A stretch of DNA of 64,000 nt from CAVVJA01 sp963809815 (GCA_963809815.1 CAWELM010000007.1:1-64000); one strand, 5' to 3'. Counted from the first letter of the stretch, positions 53,509 through 63,136 are shown. The notes: generated from the sequence alone by a model not told the origin. Program-made: numbers and translations.

Positions 53509-53967
53509 ATGACTACGCCCATGCCCGAGCCCTCTCCAGCTCTGCCCGACGAGGATCTCACCGACCTCCTGAGCGAAATCCGCCTGCTGTTGCCCGGCAC
53601 ATTGCTCCTGGTGGCCTTCCTGATCGCTTTGCCGTTCAACCCGGGCTATACCCGGGTCAGTCAGTTCGACAACGCCGTGTACGTGGCGATGTTCCTGTGC
53701 GCCATGCTCAGCCTGTTGTTGTTCGTCGCCCCGGCGGCTCAGCACCGACTCATGAGCCCGCTGCGCGACCGGGCGGCGTTCAAGCGCTCGGTCAACCGCC
53801 AAGTCATCATCGGGCTGATACCCCTGTCGGCCGCGATTACCCTTGCCGCCTACCTCGTGATCTCCGACGTGGTCAACGCTCTGGCCGCCGCGATTGTGGC
53901 CGGCATCGTGGGACTGGCCATTGCCTTGCTGTGGTGGGTTGTCCCGTTGAACAGACGCCGGCGCTGA
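53509..53967 (+). CDS. DUF6328 membrane protein
   Basis: A 152-residue protein with four membrane helices after a short acidic N-terminus: DEDLTDLLSEIRLLLPGTLL (start ~15), NAVYVAMFLCAMLSLLLFVA, VIIGLIPLSAAITLAAYLV and AAAIVAGIVGLAIALLWWV. GAGGAG lies before the ATG at 53509; longer frames are unlikely. The pattern matches DUF6328, of unknown function. Confidence 0.85.
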   Translation: MTTPMPEPSPALPDEDLTDLLSEIRLLLPGTLLLVAFLIALPFNPGYTRVSQFDNAVYVAMFLCAMLSLLLFVAPAAQHRLMSPLRDRAAFKRSVNRQVIIGLIPLSAAITLAAYLVISDVVNALAAAIVAGIVGLAIALLWWVVPLNRRRR

Positions 53968-54153
53968 CGTCCTGGGTTCTCGATGAGCGTATGTCGCTGA
54001 GGACCCAAGCTTTGCCGCTAAATGGCCATGGTGGCCTACCCATCCGACGCTGCCGGTTGTTCGTCCGATCCTCCGTTGAGTCGCGTTCATCACTTCGCGA
54101 ACGGACAAGCTAGCGATGATGGGGGGATCTAGTGTCTCGTGATTCTGGTTGTG

Positions 54154-54434
54154 TTACTTGGCGTTGTTGTCGACGAGTTGTTTGACGCTGGTCTGAACTG
54201 AGCGGACCTTGGCGAGGATCTCGTCGGCGGTGGCGGTCCAGACGAACGGTTCCGGATCGGTGTTCCAGTGCTCGATGTGGGCGCGGATGCGGTGGATCAG
54301 GGCGTTGACCGAGGTGAACGTGCCGCGGCGGATGGCCTGTTTGGTGATGATGCCGAACCAGGTCTCGATCTGGTTGATCCACGAGGGGCCGACCGGGGTG
54401 AAGTGGAAGGTGATGTTCGGGTTCGCGTGACTAG
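54154..54434 (-). pseudogene. IS630-family transposase, C-terminal fragment
   Basis: The minus-strand product (NITFHFTPVGPSWINQIETW, FGIITKQAIRRGTFTSVNAL, EPFVWTATADEILAK) is the end of an IS630 DDE transposase, including the last Glu of the catalytic triad in NQIETWF. The N-terminal HTH and first two Asp residues are gone; the frame breaks at ~54434. Terminal repeats could not be found. Confidence 0.8.
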
Positions 54435-54542
54435 TAGATCAAGCACAAATCGAACTCCCTCTGACACGTGCGAGTGTCGCGCGGCGGTCGAGTTCTGAGC
54501 AGGCGCAGGGCCGCCGCGCGGCGGCTTCGGGTGCGGGCTCGA

Positions 54543-55406
<864 letters not shown>

Positions 55407-55461
55407 GACAACTCCTTCGCTAGGCCAGTCCCTCGCGACTCGAGGTGCGGCACCATGTGAC

Positions 55462-55491
55462 TTGACAGTCGTTACCTTACATTCGTAACTT
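55462..55491 (+). promoter_or_regulatory. Promoter TTGACA-N18-TAACTT for the TetR gene
   Basis: A near-consensus sigma-70-type promoter; transcription would start near 55498, which excludes the ATG at 55496 and favours 55556. Operator site 1 overlaps its -10. Confidence 0.55.
55477..55488. promoter_or_regulatory. Operator site 1, TTAC-ATTC-GTAA
   Basis: Palindrome TTAC-N4-GTAA across the promoter between the NmrA-like and TetR genes. Confidence 0.55.
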
Positions 55492-55542
55492 CACGATGGC
55501 AAGCATAGTTCTCGAGCGGCCTGGCAACCACCCAAGGTTCAG

Positions 55543-55554
55543 TTACACATGTAA
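55543..55554. promoter_or_regulatory. Operator site 2, TTAC-ACAT-GTAA
   Basis: Second TTAC-N4-GTAA site, centre 66 bp from site 1 and immediately before the TetR start codon, which indicates autoregulation. Confidence 0.55.
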
Positions 55555-55555
55555 G

Positions 55556-56245
55556 ATGACAGCCATGAACAAGCCCGAAGTACGCCGACGCAACCGCCGC
55601 GGCGAGGGCGCTCAGCTGCGCGCCGACATCGTCGCTGCCGCGCGAGAGCTGATCGAGGACACCGGAACAGCAAACGCCGTGACGCTGCGAGCCGTCGCGC
55701 GCCGGGTCGGCATCGCCGCCCCATCCATCTACGCGCACTTCACAGATCCCGAGCAGATCATCCGAGCAGTCATCGCGCAGGCGTACGAGGAGTTCCTCCG
55801 CCATCTTCAGTCCGCTCGCAGGGGAATCGAAGACCCCCGCGCGCGGCTGGTGGCTGCATGCGAGGCGTACCTTTCATTCGGCGCGGAGCAGCCCCACCTC
55901 TACGCCCTGATGATGGGACCGAACCCAACACCGGACGGCACAACCAGCCACGATGGGCGTGATCTGCGCCTGCACGACAGCGGCGAAGGCATCGAACGTC
56001 TCGTCGGCGCAGAGTCGTTCCGACTGCTGGTCCAGGACGTCGCAGCGACCGCCGCCGTCGGCGCATCCCGAACCGACGACCCCTTCCTTACCGCCACCGC
56101 GCTCTGGGTCGCGCTCCACGGCCTCGTCCGGTTACGCGCCGACCAACCGCAAGGCCCCTGGCCCGACACCAGCCAGCTCAACGACCTAATCATCAGACGG
56201 ATCGCACTACTAGAGCCAGCCTCGATCGCCGACCCAGAACGCTAA
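55556..56245 (+). CDS. TetR-family transcriptional regulator
   Basis: A 229-residue regulator. Helix-turn-helix: IVAAARELIEDTGTANAVTL and RAVARRVGIAAPSIYAHFTD (~39-58), with the C-terminal domain of the TetR_C_25 or WHG type (AYLSFGAEQPHLYALMMGPN). ATG at 55556 or 55565 starts it; the promoter rules out the more distant ATG. It is divergent from the NmrA-like gene with two TTAC-N4-GTAA sites, so it probably represses both, responding to an electrophile or quinone. Confidence 0.88.
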   Translation: MTAMNKPEVRRRNRRGEGAQLRADIVAAARELIEDTGTANAVTLRAVARRVGIAAPSIYAHFTDPEQIIRAVIAQAYEEFLRHLQSARRGIEDPRARLVAACEAYLSFGAEQPHLYALMMGPNPTPDGTTSHDGRDLRLHDSGEGIERLVGAESFRLLVQDVAATAAVGASRTDDPFLTATALWVALHGLVRLRADQPQGPWPDTSQLNDLIIRRIALLEPASIADPER

Positions 56246-56538
56246 CGCGGATTTCCACGCAGCCGATTCAGGTCGATATGCCAGGTCCGTTCTCGCGAAG
56301 CAACATCTTTATGATCAGGCAAATATGTATACGTCGATGTCAGATTGCGTCGATCTACCCACACCCCTTCCCGGCAGACCAAGGCCAGCCGATCCTGAGG
56401 CTTATTGACAGCAAAGGGATTCGTTGGTCCACAGTAGACGTTGATCTTGTTCCCTTTCACTCCGAGGTCGCAAACCCGTCGTATCAATCCCATCGCAAGC
56501 CCCGCCCTGCTAACCGGGCCATACCAGGACGTTTTCAT
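56242..56538 (-). CDS. Hypothetical protein, 98 residues, in a lower-GC pocket
   Basis: A frame convergent with the TetR gene (4-bp overlap of ends). The local GC content (~52% by eye) is far below the neighbours. The product has a varied composition (NKINVYCGPTNPFAVNKPQD; VWVDRRNLTSTYTYLPDHKD) and two Cys, but no family known to me. No strong ribosome site. The 500 bp after it (to 57044) shows no gene. Confidence 0.4.
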   Translation of the reverse strand: MKTSWYGPVSRAGLAMGLIRRVCDLGVKGNKINVYCGPTNPFAVNKPQDRLALVCREGVWVDRRNLTSTYTYLPDHKDVASRERTWHIDLNRLRGNPR

Positions 56539-57044
56539 GATCTACATTGTGTCGAACCGGTTGCGTGGAAATCCGCGCTAACCAGCAGGCATCCCCAGCG
56601 GACGACGCACCCCGCCAGGCTCCGCGCTCGAACGGAGTCTGACCCGGTTCCCAGACACCGTGATCCGGCCCGATCGCGACGCTCTCAGGACCCGGACGAT
56701 GGCTGGCGTGGACGACGCTCGAATTTGAGGCCGAAACGACGCCGCCATGTTTCGAGCCTCTTGACCCGGACCAGGCCATACCGGTCGCCACGTTCGGCCG
56801 GCCCCGCGTATGTCAGTGACACCTACGCGCTTCCGTCGATGGCAACCGCGCCCGCCTCGGAAGTTCCCCAGCAGATCACTACCCCATGGCCGCAACACGC
56901 AGCACCGTGTTGACGTGCACGACGTTCTCCATGATCAGTCGGCTGAAATTTTCGCGCCGCAGCGACGAATCGCAGCGACGCCGCGAGTCGGTATGTGTGG
57001 GCCGTCCAACCGGCCGCGCTCACACATTCACACGGAGGAGCCGA

Positions 57045-57623
57045 ATGCGCAGTCTGATCGCCGCGATGAAGGTATCGATCGACGGGAAAATGCAAGGGCC
57101 GGAGGGCACGGCCGATTGGGTCGAGGCGTGGTCGGAGGACTTCGGCCTGACGCCCCGGATCGACGCATGCCTGCTCGGCGGCGGCATGTACCCGGGCTAC
57201 GAGACTTACTGGACCGCGATTCGGACCCAGCCGGACAACCCGGTTTGGATCACCGGGGCGCCGCCGACCCCCGCCGAGCACGAGTGGGCGCGGCTGACCG
57301 AGACGCTGCCGCACTACGTGTTGTCCAGCACGTTGCAGACCGCGAGCTGGCCGAACACTAGCCTGTTGCGTTCGGTCGGGGAGGTGATTGCACTCAAGCA
57401 ACAGCCGGGCAAGGACATCTATCTCATCGGCGGTCTGCGCACGGCAGCCAGCCTGATCGACGCAGGGGTGGTCGACGAGCTGCGGCTGATCACCTACCCG
57501 CTGATCGCCGGAACACGAAGCGACGCGCTCTTCGCGACCGCGCAGCGTCAGCGCCTGGCCATGTGTGAGGTGCGGCGGCTTGAGGCCGGCAAGATCGCGT
57601 CGACATACCGGGTCATCCGGTGA
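57045..57623 (+). CDS. RibD C-terminal/dihydrofolate-reductase-like protein
   Basis: A 192-residue reductase with GGAGGAG five bases before the ATG. MRSLIAAMKVSIDGKMQGPE opens the DHFR-like fold, DACLLGGGMYPGYETYW is the NADPH region, IYLIGGLRTAASLIDAGVVD the GG-containing cofactor loop and ELRLITYPLIAGTRSDALF the end. Such proteins reduce pterins, pyrimidines or other small ketones/imines with NADPH. The following gene starts within its stop (GTGA), so the two are coupled. Confidence 0.88.
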   Translation: MRSLIAAMKVSIDGKMQGPEGTADWVEAWSEDFGLTPRIDACLLGGGMYPGYETYWTAIRTQPDNPVWITGAPPTPAEHEWARLTETLPHYVLSSTLQTASWPNTSLLRSVGEVIALKQQPGKDIYLIGGLRTAASLIDAGVVDELRLITYPLIAGTRSDALFATAQRQRLAMCEVRRLEAGKIASTYRVIR

Positions 57624-58048
57624 CCACAGCAGACGAGCAGAGGCTGCTCGCCGAGTTCCGCGCGACCGGCGGGCGGGTTTCTGGCGCGTTGGCGGGCACG
57701 CCGCTGCTACTCCTGCACCACGTCGGCAAACGCACCGGCACGCGCCGGGTCACGCCGCTTGCATACTCATGCCATAGCGGCGGCCGGCTGGTCGTGGTCG
57801 CGACAAACGGCGGTGCCGCCACACACCCGGCGTGGTTGCGCAACCTGCGGGCATGCCCGGACGTCGCGATTGAGGTCGGCGCCGACACCGTCACCGTGCA
57901 AGCCAGCGAGGCAGACGGTCGCGAACGCGAGGAGCTTTGGGCCGAGGTCGTGCAGCAATACCCGGACGTCGGCCGATTCGCGTCCCAAACGCGTCGGATG
58001 ATCCCGCTGGTAGTACTGCAACAGCGCTCACCCGCATTGCACCGCTGA
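57620..58048 (+). CDS. Deazaflavin (F420)-dependent nitroreductase-family protein
   Basis: A 142-residue split-barrel protein of the Ddn type, GTG start overlapping the preceding stop by 4 bp. LLLLHHVGKRTGTRRVTPLA (~29-48) with Lys-Arg-x-Gly is the F420 phosphate site, and GGAATHPAWLRNLRACPDV (~64-82) the family signature. It uses F420H2 to reduce a small molecule. Pairing with a DHFR-like reductase suggests consecutive reductions. Confidence 0.9.
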   Translation: MTTADEQRLLAEFRATGGRVSGALAGTPLLLLHHVGKRTGTRRVTPLAYSCHSGGRLVVVATNGGAATHPAWLRNLRACPDVAIEVGADTVTVQASEADGREREELWAEVVQQYPDVGRFASQTRRMIPLVVLQQRSPALHR

Positions 58049-58165
58049 AAATGCCGGCCGGGCATCGACCTGCGCCGACAACGTCAAGCAGCCAGTGGTC
58101 GATGCGAAGTCGAGGCCGGTCGCGCTCTGGGTTCATGTGGCACGGTGACGTGCCGCGCTGGATCG

Positions 58166-58831
58166 TCAACTCCGATTAGACGGTCGTGGGTTGCTTGCGC
58201 GGCTGGATGCCGGCGCGTTAGCGCGACGTCGTTTCTCGCCGGCCGGGTTCGACGGGCGCAGACCAGCGAGCGCTTCGTTCAGGGTGTCGCGGATGCGGTT
58301 ACTGGGCCAGTCGGTCGGGTCGAAGAGGGCTTGCATGCCGATGCCGAGGACGAGGGCGAGGAGGAGCCGTCCGGCTGCTTCGGGGTCGATGTCCGGGCGG
58401 AGGAGACCTGTGTCCTGTTCGGCGGTGATGGCTTGTTCGATGCGGATGCGTGCTGCCGTGGCGCGGGAGCGCTGCTGTGCGGTCAGTTCGGTGTCGGTGG
58501 CGGCCAGGCCGAGGAAGGTGAACAGCAGCCGCCAGTCCCGGATACGGTCCTGGTCGAGGGGTAGCAGCGCTTCCAGGATCGACGGCAGCGGGTCGGTGGA
58601 GTCGGCGGCGGCGGCCAGGCGGGCGGTGACGCGGTCGCCGACTTCGGTGTAGGTGGCAGTGACCAGGTCGTGTTTGTCGGTGAAGTAGTGGCTCACGACG
58701 GTGGTGCTGCAGCCGCTGGCCTCGGCGATGCGCCGGTGCGTGGCCGCGGCCAGGCCACCGGTCGCGATCAGGTCGGCCGCGGTCCGGGCGACGTCGCGGC
58801 GTCGCTGGTCATGGTCTCCACGCGCAGGCAT
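58166..58831 (-). CDS. TetR-family transcriptional regulator
   Basis: A ~221-residue regulator, ATG at 58831 (two more in-frame ATGs at 58852 and 58858). HTH: VARTAADLIATGGLAAATHR and RIAEASGCSTTVVSHYFTDK. The C-terminal domain fits the BetI-like (TetR_C_6) type (RDWRLLFTFLGLAATDTELT). It is divergent from an SDR gene, and a perfect 12-bp palindrome lies between, so it probably controls both. The Arg/Ser-rich tail is unusual. Confidence 0.85.
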   Translation of the reverse strand: MPARGDHDQRRRDVARTAADLIATGGLAAATHRRIAEASGCSTTVVSHYFTDKHDLVTATYTEVGDRVTARLAAAADSTDPLPSILEALLPLDQDRIRDWRLLFTFLGLAATDTELTAQQRSRATAARIRIEQAITAEQDTGLLRPDIDPEAAGRLLLALVLGIGMQALFDPTDWPSNRIRDTLNEALAGLRPSNPAGEKRRRANAPASSRASNPRPSNRS

Positions 58832-58869
58832 TTGACAGACCTTACCAATCATCTGCATCATCTGGTGTA

Positions 58870-58881
58870 CATCATATGATG
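58870..58881. promoter_or_regulatory. Perfect palindrome CATCATATGATG
   Basis: Lies between the TetR and SDR starts; TGCATCAT (58855-58862) further left repeats the half-site as an inverted partner of ATGATGCA. Likely the TetR operator. Confidence 0.5.
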
Positions 58882-58906
58882 CACAGATGGGTGTGGGGGT
58901 GGGCGG

Positions 58907-59677
58907 ATGGATCTGGGGTTGGCCGGCAAGAAGGCCCTGGTGACCGCGGGCAGCCGCGGCATCGGCCGGGCCGTGGTGCAGCGCCTCGTCGCCGAGGGCA
59001 TGCAGGTCGCGATCTGCGCCCGCAACGCCGAAGGCGTCGAACTGGCCTGCCGGGAACTCGGCCCGAACGGTGAAGTCATCGGTGCCGCGGTCGACGCCAG
59101 CGATCATCCCGCACTGGCCGTCTGGGTGCAGGAATACGCCGATCGGCTCGGCGGCGTGGACGTGGTCGTGTCCAACGCGAGCGCGTTGGGCGGCATCCCA
59201 CACACCCCGGACGGGTGGCGGCGCAACTTCGAGGTCGACGTGATGTCCGCGGTCACCCTGGTCGACGCGGCGGTCCCGTTCCTACGACGAAGCCAGGCCG
59301 GCAGCATCGTGCAGATCGGAACGATCACCGCGATAGAAAACCACTACTACCCCGGCGGCGGTCTAAGCTACGGCCCGCTGAAGGCAGCAGTGGTCAACTA
59401 CATGAGCCAGCTGGCCAAGGAGCTGGGACCCGACGGCATCCGCGCCAACGCCGTCTCACCCGGCCCGATCTACATCGACGGCGGCTCATGGGATCGGATC
59501 CGGCAGAAAAAGCCCGACTACTACCAGGCGAACAAAGCCCGCCATCCCTCCGGCCGGTTCGGCCGCGCCGACGAGGTCGCCAACGTGGTGGCCTTCTTCG
59601 CCAGCCCAATGTCGTCCTGGGTCAGCGGCCAGAACCTCGTCGTCGACGGGTCCTTCACCCTGCGCATCGGCTACTGA
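58907..59677 (+). CDS. Short-chain dehydrogenase/reductase (3-oxoacyl-ACP-reductase-like)
   Basis: A 256-residue classical SDR: TAGSRGIGRAVVQRL (~13-27) cofactor loop, VVVSNASALGG (~87-97, NNAG variant), Ser in IVQIGTITA, YGPLKAAVVNYMSQLAKELG with YxxxK, and the tail SPMSSWVSGQNLVVDGSFT. Reduces or oxidises an acyl or hydroxy compound. It is divergent from the TetR gene, with the palindrome in between, and is probably its main target. Confidence 0.9.
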   Translation: MDLGLAGKKALVTAGSRGIGRAVVQRLVAEGMQVAICARNAEGVELACRELGPNGEVIGAAVDASDHPALAVWVQEYADRLGGVDVVVSNASALGGIPHTPDGWRRNFEVDVMSAVTLVDAAVPFLRRSQAGSIVQIGTITAIENHYYPGGGLSYGPLKAAVVNYMSQLAKELGPDGIRANAVSPGPIYIDGGSWDRIRQKKPDYYQANKARHPSGRFGRADEVANVVAFFASPMSSWVSGQNLVVDGSFTLRIGY

Positions 59678-59818
59678 GAACCTCCGGCTCGGAGCCGATG
59701 GACGAGGTCGAGCCGCACCGCTGATCGGGGACGGCGACGTCGCCGTTGCGCCAGGGCGGTCCACTGCGGCACGGACCGGCTGGTCGGGCCCCAGTCGTCG
59801 GCGCCGGGCTGCGTTGGC

Positions 59819-61123
59819 TTATGCGGTCGGAACGGTTTCGGTGAGGGCGGTGTCGAGGATGCTCAGGCCGGTGTCCAGCTCGGCATCGCTGACGGTCAGC
59901 GGCGGCGCGATACGGAACACGCCGCCCATGCCCGGCAACTGCACGATGTTCATATGCAAACCGTGCCGCAGGCAGGAAGCGGTGACCGTCTGACCAAGTC
60001 GATCGGCTGGCTGTTTAGTCGTGCGATCGGTGACGAGTTCGATTCCTTGCAGCAGCCCCCGTCCGCGGACATCACCAATGACCTCGTGGCGCGCCTGCAG
60101 GTCCAGTAGCCGCTCGCGCAGCCGCTGACCTAGTAACGCTGCGCGGGTAACCAGGTCATCGCGTTCGATGACTCGCAACACCGTAGCCGCGACGACCGCG
60201 GCCAGCGGATCCGACACGTGAGTGGTAAAGAAGAGGAATCCACGCTCGTGGCAGCGTTGTTCGATCTCCTCGCTGGTCACCACCGCGGCCACCGGAAGAC
60301 CGGCGCCGAGCGTCTTGGACAGGGTCAACAGGTCCGGGACGACGCCGTCGCGCTCGAAGGCGTACATGCTGCCGGTACGGCCGAGTCCGGTTTGCGCCTC
60401 GTCGGCGATCAACAACATCTGACGTTCGGCGCACTTCTCCTTCAGCGCTTCTAGGTAGCCCAGCGGCGGATCGATGACGCCACCAGAGGAAAGGATCGGC
60501 TCAACCAGGCAGGCGGCCAAGCTTCCGGTGGACTGCCGGTCAATAGCAGCAAAACCGTAGTCCAGCTCAGCCCGCCAGTCATAGCTACCGTCCTGGCCGC
60601 GAAACGGTGATCGGTAGGCGTTCGGCGTCGGCAATGACAGCGCTCCAGGCATCAGCGGTCCGTACCCGCGCCGGCCAGCGCTGTATGTGGCCGAGGCCGC
60701 ACCAGACGTCATGCCATGCCACGAACGATCGAAGGACACCACCTCGTACCGGCCGGTGTAGAGCTTCGCCATCTTCACCGCGGCCTCGTTGGACTCCGCA
60801 CCAGTGGTCAGCAAGAGAACCCTGCGCAAAGGCTCGGGCAACGTCGCCGTAAGAGCGGTCGCCAGGTCGAGCACTGGACGGCTGAGCATCCCGCTGAACA
60901 GGTGGTCAAGCGAAGACACCGCACCAGTTACGGCAGCCACAATATCGGGATGCCCATGGCCAAGAACGGCACTCATCTGCCCAGATGTGAAATCCAGAAT
61001 CGGCGTGCCGTCCTCGTCATAGACGTAAGACCCCCGCGCCCGCCCAATAATGCGAGGGGTGAACCTCGCACCGTAACGGATCAGATGGCGACCAACCTGC
61101 GACCACAACACGTCTTCACTCAC
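59819..61123 (-). CDS. dgdA: 2,2-dialkylglycine decarboxylase
   Basis: A 434-residue class-III PLP enzyme. From memory it follows Burkholderia dialkylglycine decarboxylase along its length: TSGQMSAVLGHGHPDIV (Gln49), VVSFDRSWHGMTSGAASATY (Trp135), EPILSSGGVIDPPLGYL (Ser212), LLIADEAQTGLGRTGSMYAF (Asp241) and LTLSKTLGAGLP with Lys270 as the PLP Lys; NIVQLPGMGGVFRIAPPLTV has the substrate carboxylate Arg. It decarboxylates 2-aminoisobutyrate or isovaline and transaminates pyruvate to alanine. No DgdR-like regulator adjoins. A generic aminotransferase is less likely. Confidence 0.88.
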   Translation of the reverse strand: MSEDVLWSQVGRHLIRYGARFTPRIIGRARGSYVYDEDGTPILDFTSGQMSAVLGHGHPDIVAAVTGAVSSLDHLFSGMLSRPVLDLATALTATLPEPLRRVLLLTTGAESNEAAVKMAKLYTGRYEVVSFDRSWHGMTSGAASATYSAGRRGYGPLMPGALSLPTPNAYRSPFRGQDGSYDWRAELDYGFAAIDRQSTGSLAACLVEPILSSGGVIDPPLGYLEALKEKCAERQMLLIADEAQTGLGRTGSMYAFERDGVVPDLLTLSKTLGAGLPVAAVVTSEEIEQRCHERGFLFFTTHVSDPLAAVVAATVLRVIERDDLVTRAALLGQRLRERLLDLQARHEVIGDVRGRGLLQGIELVTDRTTKQPADRLGQTVTASCLRHGLHMNIVQLPGMGGVFRIAPPLTVSDAELDTGLSILDTALTETVPTA

Positions 61124-61255
61124 GAAAACGCCCTCCCTGGTGGCGGTAACCGCCAGAACCCCACGGCCAACCCCTCACACCCGGCCAAGCCCCGCATGCG
61201 GTAACCGCCTTGGCGATGGAGCCAAGCGGGCGGGCCGGCATCGGGCGCCGATGTT

Positions 61256-62233
61256 TCACTGCTTTCGCCGTCGTCGTATAAGGCGGGCCCTGCGACGTGA
61301 CATCTTCGCCCACACTGTTTGCTGGAAGGCTAGAGTGGCCCAACCCGCCACGGCCATCCCGGACAGGTTTAGGGCTAATTGCAGGGTGCTGCCCCAGATC
61401 TCATGACCGGCTCCAAAGGCGAGGCCGAGACCCACGTTGCCGGCGGCAGGCACTGTGGTCACGGAGATGAAGACGCCAGAAAGGCCACCAACCCTGGCCG
61501 AGGTTATAGATAGGACGCCTGCGGCCGCAGCGATGACAGCCACAATTAGCGACCACCTGTCCGGGCTGTAAATGAAATCGGTGCCAGGTCTCGGGCCCAT
61601 GACGTCGTCCACAGTGACCCACCCAAGCACCCGCGCCAGGAGAGCAAGCGCCGCGGTGATGGCGATGGCCGCCGCGAAGCCGAGGACGAGTGTGCGCGCA
61701 GCCAACCTGAACAAGGTAAAACGGCGGCGGACCAGGGCAACCCCGAGCGCTGCGACTGCGCCGAACTCCGGACCGAGAATCATCGCGCCGATGACCAGAA
61801 TCTGTGAATCCAAAATGATCGCGATCCCGGCGATCACGGTCGCCAGCGTCATGAAGCTGAGGTAGGTCCAGTTGAGCTCAGACTCGTCGTAGGAGCGTTG
61901 CACGACAGCTGCCCACACCACGGCGTCCGCGCTGCTGCCCGGTGTTCTGCGTTCGGCGTCGAGCCCGGACTGTGAAAGCCACGTTGTCGCCGGCTCGATA
62001 TGGACGCTGCCTTCGTGGGGGACGCCGAGACTCTGTAGCCGGTCGATGACGTCGTTCGCGGCTTCGCGGGCGACGTCCGCTAGAACGAGGTCACCGGGCG
62101 GCCGAACCGAGGCTGACCGCAGTACCGACAGGCCGCTGACCGCGGGGTCCTCGGCGAGGATCTCGACCACATCGTTTGTGAGAGCCGCCGGGGCCGAGAT
62201 CCGTAGGGATAGCACCACTTGATCCTGCCGCAC
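61256..62233 (-). CDS. DUF389 membrane protein
   Basis: A 325-residue protein. Residues ~1-95 form a ferredoxin-like cytosolic domain (VLSLRISAPAALTNDVVEIL; SVHIEPATTWLSQSG), and from ~115 come ~6 membrane helices: YLSFMTLATVIAGIAIILDS, LVIGAMILGPEFGAVAALGV, FAAAIAITAALALLARVLGW, SLIVAVIAAAAGVLSITSAR and LGLAFGAGHEIWGSTLQLAL. MILGPEFG and a late VTTVPAAGNVG are family hallmarks. Its role is unproven, possibly ion or small-molecule transport. It is divergent from the ParA gene. Confidence 0.88.
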   Translation of the reverse strand: MRQDQVVLSLRISAPAALTNDVVEILAEDPAVSGLSVLRSASVRPPGDLVLADVAREAANDVIDRLQSLGVPHEGSVHIEPATTWLSQSGLDAERRTPGSSADAVVWAAVVQRSYDESELNWTYLSFMTLATVIAGIAIILDSQILVIGAMILGPEFGAVAALGVALVRRRFTLFRLAARTLVLGFAAAIAITAALALLARVLGWVTVDDVMGPRPGTDFIYSPDRWSLIVAVIAAAAGVLSITSARVGGLSGVFISVTTVPAAGNVGLGLAFGAGHEIWGSTLQLALNLSGMAVAGWATLAFQQTVWAKMSRRRARLIRRRRKQ

Positions 62234-62368
62234 GTGCCAGCTCGGACAGCGTTCGGTCGACCGGTCATTCCGAACGATGCGGCCGACGTGGCTGGCTCAA
62301 CAGCCCGCGTTGGGCCGGGTAGCGCCGCGTACGCTAAGGGGCCACTCCTGCGCTTTGGAGGCTCTGCG

Positions 62369-63136
62369 ATGCGGGTGGCGGTGTGTAGCACCAAGGGTGG
62401 CGTCGGCAAGACCACGACCGCGGCCAACCTTGCCGCGGTGTTAGGTCAGAGGGGTCGGACGCTGGCGGTCGATGCTGATGCCCAGGAGGGCCTTGGCCGC
62501 GCGTTCGGTGTGATCGCAGGGCATCAGGATTCACTCGCAGGTGTGCTTTCGGACGATGAGGCCGATGTTCGTTCTGCAATCCGAAGTGAGGTGGCCGAAG
62601 GAGTCGATCTTCTGCCGGCTCACCCCTCGCTCAACGGAGTCACCGTCGCGTTGGCTCAACAGGGTGGCCTGATCACAAGCATCAAGCGTGCTCTTCGCCC
62701 GGTTAATGCGTCCTACGATTTCGTCGTCATCGACACTCATGCTGATACCGGCGACCTCACGCTGGCCGCCATCGCGGCGGCCGATTCGGTGCTTACGGTC
62801 TTTACCTCGGATCCGGGTAGCGCGCTCGGTGTCGTGCGTCTGGTCTCATTCCTGAACACGCATCGTAAGTTCGAGAACACATCGGCGAAACTGCTCGGCG
62901 TGGTGTGTTCCAACTGGGACCGTACGGGCGCCGCTGCCCGCGAGGTCGCCGCCGCGCTGGCCGAGACAAAATTGCCGATCTTCACCACTCGCATCCCGTT
63001 CTCGCGGCGGGTGGCGAGTGCCGCCCTGGCGAAACGGCCCGTGGTTCTTCGTGCCCCGCGCAGCCCGGTAGCGACCGCATACTTCAGCCTCGCCGATGAG
63101 GCATTAACGGCCTACCGGGAGGTGCTGGCGGCATGA
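62369..63136 (+). CDS. ParA/MinD-type ATPase
   Basis: A 255-residue deviant-Walker ATPase with GGAGG before the ATG at 62369. KGGVGKTTTAANLAAVL (residues 9-25) has the signature Lys9 and the P-loop Lys14; LAVDADAQEGLGRAFG is Walker A'; FVVIDTHADTGDLTLAAIAA is Walker B. The N-terminal HTH that plasmid type-Ia ParA proteins use for autorepression is absent (type Ib-like length). ATP-dependent dimers bind DNA and position a cargo. No parB or parS-like repeat is here; the next gene starts within its stop codon and is the likely partner. Confidence 0.92.
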   Translation: MRVAVCSTKGGVGKTTTAANLAAVLGQRGRTLAVDADAQEGLGRAFGVIAGHQDSLAGVLSDDEADVRSAIRSEVAEGVDLLPAHPSLNGVTVALAQQGGLITSIKRALRPVNASYDFVVIDTHADTGDLTLAAIAAADSVLTVFTSDPGSALGVVRLVSFLNTHRKFENTSAKLLGVVCSNWDRTGAAAREVAAALAETKLPIFTTRIPFSRRVASAALAKRPVVLRAPRSPVATAYFSLADEALTAYREVLAA

